Below are positions 42,589 to 64,000 of a stretch of 64,000 bases of DNA, piece after piece. A program made the translations under genes and the position numbers. Below the pieces are notes generated by a model that saw nothing but the letters and a program-made list of their open reading frames with translations, searched no databases and was not told the origin of the DNA. Every line of letters starts with the position of its first letter. The first letter of the stretch is position 1. Location: the NCBI GenBank assembly GCA_030248065.1, contig JASAMV010003794.1, positions 1-64,000 on the forward strand, given 5' to 3'. Source of the stretch: Rhynchonema sp. JSB1_4 (Eukaryota; Nematoda; Chromadorea; Monhysterida; Xyalidae).

Positions 42589-45500
42589 CTCTGGTTTGAT
42601 TCAATAACGCATTTTGTTTCCTCCATTTGGCCACGTCCCAACATGTCGCTTGCTTCATAAGTTTTCCTTTACGCGTTTCAGCAGAACTGGATGGAGCTCC
42701 CTTTCGCAGAATGTGTGCGAATTTCACACAACATTTATTTAGCACAGTGCTCTGCTGTTCCGATGCTTATGGCTGTTTAGTGCATTACAAATGTCACTCA
42801 TTGTGTGACGGAGTTTCTGTCACGTTTTGAAAAATTCGGTTTGAACAGCCATGCGTTTCACTGCGTCTGCGTCGTTTCAGCTGAATGTGTTTCAGTCCAC
42901 TTGAGCGAGTGACAAATGCTGCTCTCTATCCTGCACAGCGCTTAAAAACGAACCTATTTTGTATTGTACTATTGGCACATTTGGTTGGTGGTTAACCGTG
43001 TTCTACTGGTGCTGCTATGCTCTGGCGAGCCACGCACACACAAAGGGAAGTGTAAAATTCTCGTCCGATGCGAAATGTGCCGGCAGGGCTCGTGTAAGTA
43101 CTACAAAGACGCGCTTACAACTCGCTAATACACACTCGTATATTTTATTTGAAATTGATCGCGTTTTTCTTCGTTGTGGATGGGTGTGCTCGTCTCTTCG
43201 GGCGTGTGTGTCCCTGACATTGATAGGGATTATTAGAATGGTGTGTAAATAGCTTGGAACGCTGTTACACACTTACACCGGGTGGTGGTCCTCCCGAGAG
43301 CCTTGCTCAGGTTCACGTCTTTATAGGTTCTCTCGCTGAACTCAGATACCGATATCAAGCAGAAGTGAAACAACATCGGAACTCGAACAGCAACAAGATA
43401 CGGTTTAGCGAATGCCAATCCAAACTTGTGTGATTGTTGACTTTGGCAGTCTAGGTGGCAGCAAGTCCAGACGCAGTGTGAAGAGGAGGCAGTATCAAGT
43501 GCTGCGTAAAGTGATACGCAAGATTGATGACCACTTTGTGTGTGTGTGTGGTGAGAAGACCGGATACCGAGTGTGTAAAGACTAAAGAGTGACCATTTGT
43601 GAGGTGCTAAGTTGAGCGTGAACGTGAGAAGAATAAAAGGCACGGGATGGAGCGATGGAAGTTTAGGTTTTTGGATCAACGATCAACCTGAACTCTGGAT
43701 ATTGAAAGGGACTATGTTTGTATCGGTTGGAACTTTATTCTTTGTCGTTCTGCACTCTTTCTGAATTTTTGTGCCTCTTCGGCGAAACATTGTCACTCTA
43801 ACCTTCGTAGCGAAGAAAATGACACCAAATTTCCAGTGTTTAGTAGCCAGTTATCGACTGAAAAATGTTCCCGTCGCAAAAGTTCATTTTGTGCGTGCGT
43901 TGGTTGGCATAAAGGGCACGCACATCAAGCTGGGTACCTACCTATCTGGTAAAGGGCGATAAGGTATGAATGGCTTTTTTGGTGATGAATGTTGACACGT
44001 TGCGGTTGCGGGTGTGAAACTTCTGAACGGTTGGGTTAGCTGGATGGGTGCTTAGTCAATTTCAGGCCTTGTTTGTTTGTTTATGCGATCGTTTAGGTAG
44101 TAGGACAGACCGTTTGTGAGAGACAGAAAATTGAAAGGGGCTGGATTTTTTATTTGTCTTCTGTGTTATTTTGGTGGCAGTCAAAAGTCCCAAAACGAAA
44201 ACTCCCGAAAAAAATTCCAAAAAGCAAAAAAAATTTGGTCAAAAGTTAGCAGTGCCCCCACAGATCGAATATATTTCACTCCCACTGTCCCACAGTGTCG
44301 TAATCGTAAGTACGCGTAGCGTAAGGAAGGTCATTATTTTTGTTCATTTTGTGCGCCACGGGATCAGTGTTACTACATTGTTGACATTTGCTTTGCTTGC
44401 TTGCACATGTTTCTGCTTGCTGTGCGCGTACATGCGTGCGTTAACAGCGAATGAGTGAGCTTAGTGACACACACCGTATGCATGCGATCCGCGAGCCGAA
44501 GGTCGTTGCATTTTTAGCTTTTAGCTGTTTGTATGTGCCATGGTGTTGTCGGCCGACAGGCCCACCGACAAGCGAAAATTTACTGCTCCTGCTGCTGCGC
44601 ATAGCTTCGGTGCCAGATCTGGAATTCAGACTCCCTCTCTTTTGGTCCCTTGGTTGGTTTTTGCTACGCCAATTGGTGCCTGGGGTGCCGTCATTAGCTG
44701 CACAGGCACACACACACAACGGAAAGACACAAACAAAATGTTGTGGGGAATGTGTTTGTGTATGTATGTATGTGTGTATTCAGCTTTAGAATCATGATGT
44801 TTAAGCTGCCTCTATAGCTGTAAAGTGGGGCGTGTGTACGTGTATGTGTTTTGTTTTGGCTTTGCAACAAAAACCGTTTTGTTTTATTGTGACTCCTGGG
44901 GGGGGGCGTGAGCTGTGGGGTCTGCGATGTGAATAAACAATTGACTGACCGTAGAATGCTGTTTTATGAATTGATCGCAAAATACAACAAGGAAAACTAT
45001 ACATGAATTTCCGTTCGGATAACTGTGTGCTTTGGGCACGGGTTCTAAACGCGTGCGATTTTTTGCGTCCAAATGTAGACACAGATGTTGTGACATGAAC
45101 AGCAGCCCAAATTGTGGCTCATATTTTGGTGTCGTTTGAGAGCATACATGATTTGGTGATATTTGAGCGCTTTTGGGTTGGCTGTGCGGTTGTGATTAGC
45201 TTCTATCTCACTTACTGAGTGTAACATTAGGGCCTGGGTGGGTGGACCTTACTGTTGGAACATGCAATTTGGCTTGAATGTCTATATCCGGTGCGCGCAG
45301 TGTACAGTGTACATGCATACAGCGACTGGCACTCCCTGTCTTACATGCACAACAGACTGGCCTGCTACTATTAATGTATGTACACATGTGCTTGCATCTC
45401 CATTCTGTTTGGCTTATGCGCTTTAGATTTCATTTGGGTGCACAGCACACGCGCACTGCATTGCAATGAAACTGGATCGAGCTCTTAGCTCGCAATCTAG

Positions 45501-47390
45501 GAGACGTAAGCCGAAGCAAAAGCTGTACAGTGTTTACTACACGCTATAGCTTTGTGGATGGATTGAGCTACTAGCCCTGGATTGGCTATAAAATATCCAT
45601 CACCGCATGCTTGTGCATGGTGGCTCTCCAGAGCCGCACAAGGTATGCATAAATTTCATATTTTGCCCTTGAATACCTTCATGAGTCATGCACCACTCAT
45701 GCATTCTATTGCGTGTTTCTTGTGTCCCAGGCGTGTGTTCGCAAACTATAAAGCCGTTAATAATGCACTAAAGGTGAACATGAACACAAGAAATACGAGG
45801 AATAATTTATAAGAATGTCATACTCCTTATTACTATGCAGGTCCAGAAATTCTAGTATTGTGCTGTTGTGTCACGGCCCAACCCCCTGGATTTCGCGTCT
45901 TATGCCTGGTCAACTAAACAATGAATAATGCTTCACTTCCCATCGTCTCTTGTTCTATAGTTCTAATAATGCAATTTTCTCAACTGCCAGTACAAAAGTG
46001 TAAGTTGGAGCACTGGCTAACTGACTGACAGGCCAGGCGAGAGCTTCAGGTTTCCACGAATTATTTAGCGGAAAGTGCACAAGGGTGCCTTGCTTGTGCC
46101 AGCCCTTAGGTGAGTTATAGCTGAGTCAGCCGTTTTGCACCTCAAAACTGAGCGAGACACTGGAGTGCATCATCATCACTGACTGACTGCCGCAAAGTGT
46201 ATTGGTCGAACAATGACTATATGAGAATCCATCCAAAATTTTTCCTGAATTGACAAGCCAGAAAATTCAAATTGACATAGCGCGGCAACGTGTAATGACA
46301 CGTAAAGTGTGCAATAACCGAAATGTTTCAGAGATTAAAAACGTGGTTGACTGGCTGGTTTATTTTCAGATGAAAATGTTTTGCAAGAAAAACAAATAGC
46401 CCAGTGGTTAAGCGTGGCTCATCTTTGGAATCCTGAAGATCAAGGTGGTTTTGGATGGATTCTCATATGGTCATTGTGCGACCAATACCTAGTGCCATAC
46501 TTGATGTGTTGTCTCTCTCTCTCTCTGCGTGTGTTTACTTGTTATTGGATTGCGTGTCTACACACCAACTATGCACACAGGCGTTATGAGTAATAGTTTA
46601 GCTCCTCCACACTATAGGTGGATATGGCAACAAGACCACAATTTCATTCATTCAGTAGCCATGCTGTTGTCTGTCCGCCGAATTATGTTTTACAATTTTG
46701 TGAGTGTGACGCGCGTCAGTCAAAATGACAGCATAATAGATGTTTTGACACCTTTTGTTGGATACGTGAAAGTCATTGCACCGCAAAATTAGGCGTTCCC
46801 CCTGCCCATTCACATTTCAATCGTCAATTTGCAATTTTTAGTTCTAGTATCAATCAACTACAGGTCGCATTGCGAAATACAACCAAATGAAATCAGGAAA
46901 TTTTGATTGTTATTTATTATGATTATTATTGCGATTTATTAAAAGTCATGGTCAAACCGCCGAAATATGGAGAGTTACAATACAATTCGCATGATGAAAT
47001 TCCCCCGAACGCAGCGGCGACAGGGCGAAGGAAGAAAAGTCATACAAACGGCCTGACCAATCGTCCCACGAGCATGTCTTGCTTTACCTGGGATCGCGCG
47101 TTCAAACGGTTAGTACCCGGCTGGCTTGCTTCTCAATTTAAATGAGAACCAAGCGACAAGCAAATGCATTTATTTTTCGCGTAAATATCCTTGGTCTGAA
47201 AGGATGGCCTCCAAAAACAAACAGTCCTGATACGCAGCCTAGCCCATGGTGCTGCGGTCATGCACCGTAGACAACCGTTCCGTATGGTGTGTCACGCACC
47301 GACGAACGGGCAAAGCACGTTTGAGCAAGACCATTTTTGAGCAAGTGAAAAAGAGCAGAGGCCAAAAGAGCAGAACCTTAAAGCAATTAG
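42589..47390. other. No gene supported
   Basis: Long interval with scattered TG-rich tracts (43530-43550, 44755-44780, 46515-46530) and the dispersed repeat at 46320-46490. Open frames up to 148 codons (43233-43679, minus) have no recognisable domain or splice context. Confidence 0.45.
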
Positions 47391-47482
47391 GTCTAAGCCT
47401 AAAGTCTAAGCCCAAACACAAAATTAAGCCTAAGTGTAGGCCTAAGCCTAAGCCAGATACCTATATCAGCCAAGCCTAGGCC
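47391..47482. repeat. Degenerate telomere-like hexamer tract
   Basis: Repeated cctaagcctaag-type words correspond to TTAGGC on the other strand. They are interrupted by variants. Shorter similar tracts are at 57555-57650 and 61771-61782. Confidence 0.5.
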
Positions 47483-47800
47483 GTCAGGACAAAATAAGAG
47501 CTTTGCTCTTTTGGCTCTGCCCTTTTTCCCTTGCTCAAAGTGGTCTTGCTCAAATGTGCTTTGCTCCATTGCCCTGCCACCCGTGCACCACACGCAGGCA
47601 AGACAATGAGTCAGTGTCAGTGCTCGTGAATCCTGCGCACCCGGTGCGGCCGCTAAATGTCTCGTTCGTCTAAAGTGAGCCATATTTAACCCATTGGTTC
47701 CGCCATCCCGTCTCCATGGCCTGGCAACCCAAAAGAACATCGTCTCGTTTCTTTATGTGTCTCACAGAGTATGGCATTTGATTCCCGCTACATACAGTGT

Positions 47801-48370
47801 ACACAAGAAAGAAAAATGCCCCAAGGGGCATAAAAGAAATATGGTTCCCTGGCTGACTGGCATAAAAGAACGATACTAGCTTGCACCACTTTGCTGATGT
47901 TTCATTAGGCACTGGAATAAACGTAAGTGTGTTCTGAGCTGTTTGATACCGAAACAGTAGACATTGAACCATATTCCCGGCGCGTGCTGTCTTGCCACCA
48001 GAGACACAGGGCACGGAGATATTGAAAGATTGCAATATTCTCTTTATTTCTCTCCTTGTTGAACCATCGTGCGCAGCCGAAGACTGCACAGTTACCGTCG
48101 TGAGGTTGAAAAGAAGAAACAGTTGCCTAAATATGTGGGTTTGCACGAAAGTTTCGATATCGGCTGGGTGTTGATTCAAAAGAGTTCGCGCCGGGAATAT
48201 GGTTCAATGTCTACTGTTTCGGTATCAAACAGCTCAGAACACACTTACGTTTATTCCAGTGCCTAATGAAACATCAGCAAAGTGGTGCAAGCTAGTATCG
48301 TTCTTTTATGCCAGTCAGCCAGGGAACCATATTTCTTTTATGCCCCTTGGGGCATTTTTCTTTCTTGTGT
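47801..48370. repeat. Large palindrome with 184-bp arms
   Basis: Left arm 47801-47984 and right arm 48187-48370 are inverted copies with essentially no differences seen, separated by 202 bp. The outer end is acacaagaaagaaaaatgcc. Both strands therefore give the same 57-residue peptide, which is an artefact of symmetry and not a gene. Confidence 0.92.
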
Positions 48371-49229
48371 CGTTCTTTTATATCGCGCAAGCGCCAAACA
48401 GAGAACCCGGGATAAATCAGCCACAGAAAGTTTTCAGTTCCGGCAAGCAATGGTTCTAACTAAGAAAATGTCGACCATCAGACCTTTCTCAAGTAATCAA
48501 CGCACATGAGCGCAATGAGGTGTGGGGGTTAGTTTAAGGATGTTGTACTTTTTGGCAGGATATATGAGTCGGTGGTTATCGTGACATAAGGCCAATTTTG
48601 TGTTTCGATTTCACTATGGGGTTCTAACAATGGAGACACGCTTGTGTCTGCGTCTTCACCCACCACTGAAACAAAACCAACGCAGTGCCCCACGCGCATG
48701 TCCATGCTTTTGAGGAACATGGTAACTTGTCAAGTTATTTATTTTTTTTTAATTTACCGCCAGGTATGTATTTGACACCCTAGGTACCATCATTTATAGC
48801 GCACTGATTGCGCATCGTCTCAGAGAATGGCACTTGTTGGTTTAGTACCAAGCAAAGCTGTGCAATGAACTTCCATGCAACCTGTCCCTTCAGCTTCAGC
48901 AACGAAATAAGTGTCAAACATCAGTCTCCAGATTGCTTTGGTGTTGGCCGCTGCATCTGATCTTGGATTCAATGTTACGTAAAAACTACTATTTAACTTT
49001 CCCACGAAAGTCAAATTATACATGCGGAAAAAGCTTCGAATGTTAGAGAGCAACAGCAATTTTAATTAACAAGTTGATATCTTGTGGGTATTTTATCATG
49101 AATGACATCACAGCGCATAAACTGCGAACCGCACCTGTGCTTAATAATTAATCTCAAATAAAAACACGAAAAAAACTGAAAAACGTTACCCAGAATTCAT
49201 TAAAAGTTAGTAAGATAAAGCAAAGTTAG
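48371..49229. other. No gene seen
   Basis: No supported exon or repeat structure was identified. Confidence 0.4.
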
Positions 49230-49312
49230 CTGCGCGCGTGAATGTTTGAACCCGCGGCCTTTCATCTTCAGTGCTGCGCGTTATACCGCTCGGACATCGC
49301 TTCGCCAATCTC
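49230..49312 (-). repeat. tRNA-like sequence on the minus strand
   Basis: An A-box-like tgtccgagcggtataacgc and a B-box gggttcaaac are spaced as in a tRNA. The anticodon and acceptor stems do not fold well. A type II (Ser/Leu-like) tRNA-derived repeat is likely. Confidence 0.45.
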
Positions 49313-49374
49313 CTTCACAAGCTTTACTACATATGTAACTACGCGTGCATTGCTGCATTGCCTGTTGTGCTGGC

Positions 49375-49440
49375 TGCCTGTGTGTGTGTGTGCTGGCTGC
49401 CTGCCTGTGTGTGTGTGCTGGCTGGCTGGCTGTGTGTTGT
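49375..49440. repeat. TG-rich / ctggctgcctg microsatellite
   Basis: Alternating tgtgtgtgtg and ctggctgcctg units. Confidence 0.85.
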
Positions 49441-49617
49441 GGGTAATACATTGTGCGCTTTATCAATCAGGCAACTGCGTAGCGTGCACTAATGCATTGT
49501 TGTGTGTGTCTGAGCGTCCATTATGGCTCTTTTTGAGCTGAAAAACATTTAACCAATTGGAATTAATATATGTTTGACGTAACAACGATTAAAAACACAT
49601 ATAACCGCTGATTTTGG

Positions 49618-49920
49618 CTTTAGAACCATACTTTCTGTACAAAAAGTCATGGTCTGGAACCGTTCATACTAAAAGTTACGAACTCGGCGATAGCACCACC
49701 GTGTTTCTCGAGTGCGAAAACCACATAAACAACTTTAATAGTTCTGGTAACCCAACTTTTCGGCGAAATTTTACTTCGGGAAGCACACTTTACATACAAA
49801 AAGTCGTGGTCACGGTCTGGAACCGGTCTCAGTCGTGGAGTTACGAAGTCAGCGATAGCACCATCGTGTTTCTCGTGTGCGAAAACCCTATATGCGATAT
49901 TAACATTTCTGGTGTTCAGT
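49618..49920. repeat. Diverged tandem duplication, about 165-bp unit
   Basis: Two units both contain acaaaaagtc(a/g)tggtc, then agttacgaa, cgatagcacca, tcgtgtttctcg and tgcgaaaac. They are in the same order with substitutions and small gaps. Confidence 0.75.
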
Positions 49921-50119
49921 AACGTCTGGGCCCTGACTAGTTTTTTGTGGAAAAAAAAGGGAAAGAACGTTTTTACAAAAATTTCAACTGTATCTTGCCC
50001 GCGATCGCGCGAGTGGGCACGCAGCGGAATGAAATTTTGTGTGGACCTAGAAGTCCACGCCGTACAAGTTGTGTGCAAGTTTGGGCTTCTCAAGTTAAGT
50101 CTTGTGAAAATGGCGTGAG

Positions 50120-63947
<13,828 letters not shown>

Positions 63948-64000
63948 GTTGGTGTTGTTGTTTTTTGTTTACTTTTTGCTTTTTTGTAGCTTTATCTCTG

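Noticed and set aside
43233..43679. Minus-strand 148-codon open frame
   Set aside because: No recognisable domain, TG-rich stretch inside, no splice or promoter context.
47670..48459. Two open frames on opposite strands encoding the same peptide
   Set aside because: They are the two arms of the 47801-48370 palindrome, so the identity comes from symmetry.

Overview
This is eukaryotic, almost certainly animal, DNA. Coding sequence is split into many short exons with GT/AG introns. The protein families are animal ones: TIL inhibitor modules, a pancreatic-type lipase with a PLAT domain, a C-type-lectin/trypsin-like protease, and a two-WW RhoGAP. The secreted gene repertoire and a few short TTAGGC-type telomere-like words point weakly to a nematode-like ecdysozoan. 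Species and phylum cannot be fixed from the sequence alone. Gene models below were built by hand from splice sites, reading phase and family knowledge.

Layout. 1-10.1 kb has no convincing gene and is packed with transposable elements. 11.0-37.4 kb is a gene island: a five-exon secreted inhibitor with four TIL domains (+, 11011-16314); a nine-exon secreted lipase (-, 17036-21912); a small single-pass membrane protein or its last exon (-, 23467-23769); an incomplete Cys-rich protein (-, 28072 to about 28990); a three-exon small secreted protein (-, 29914-30714); and a lectin/serine-protease chimera (-, 34888-37405). 37.8-39.8 kb is a second transposon nest. 39.8-51.9 kb is gene-poor. From 51969 to the window end lie the first 14 recognised exons (1076 codons) of an ARHGAP39/Vilse-type WW-RhoGAP gene; its MyTH4 and RhoGAP domains lie beyond the window.

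The island genes encode mainly extracellular proteins (inhibitor, lipase, protease, Cys-rich proteins), which would fit gut or secretory function, but co-regulation is not shown. The RhoGAP is an intracellular signalling gene unrelated to its neighbours.

The most striking content is the transposon layer. Many elements have hAT-type termini (CAG...CTG) and 8-bp target duplications that can be read directly; several are perfect. Most carry no coding sequence. Each family carries its own short phrase repeated many times (GGGCCGGGCC, ggtacactatctcccc, ctacctactgtaccag, gaggtaagtatgatttgg, ggtatccggtatcctgac, A-run/T-run palindromes). They sit inside one another like Russian dolls, up to three resolved levels deep at 134-1341. 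One level has its empty site preserved elsewhere in the window. My reading is that the phrase arrays are family-specific subterminal transposase-binding arrays. That is inference; the termini, target duplications and nesting are directly visible.
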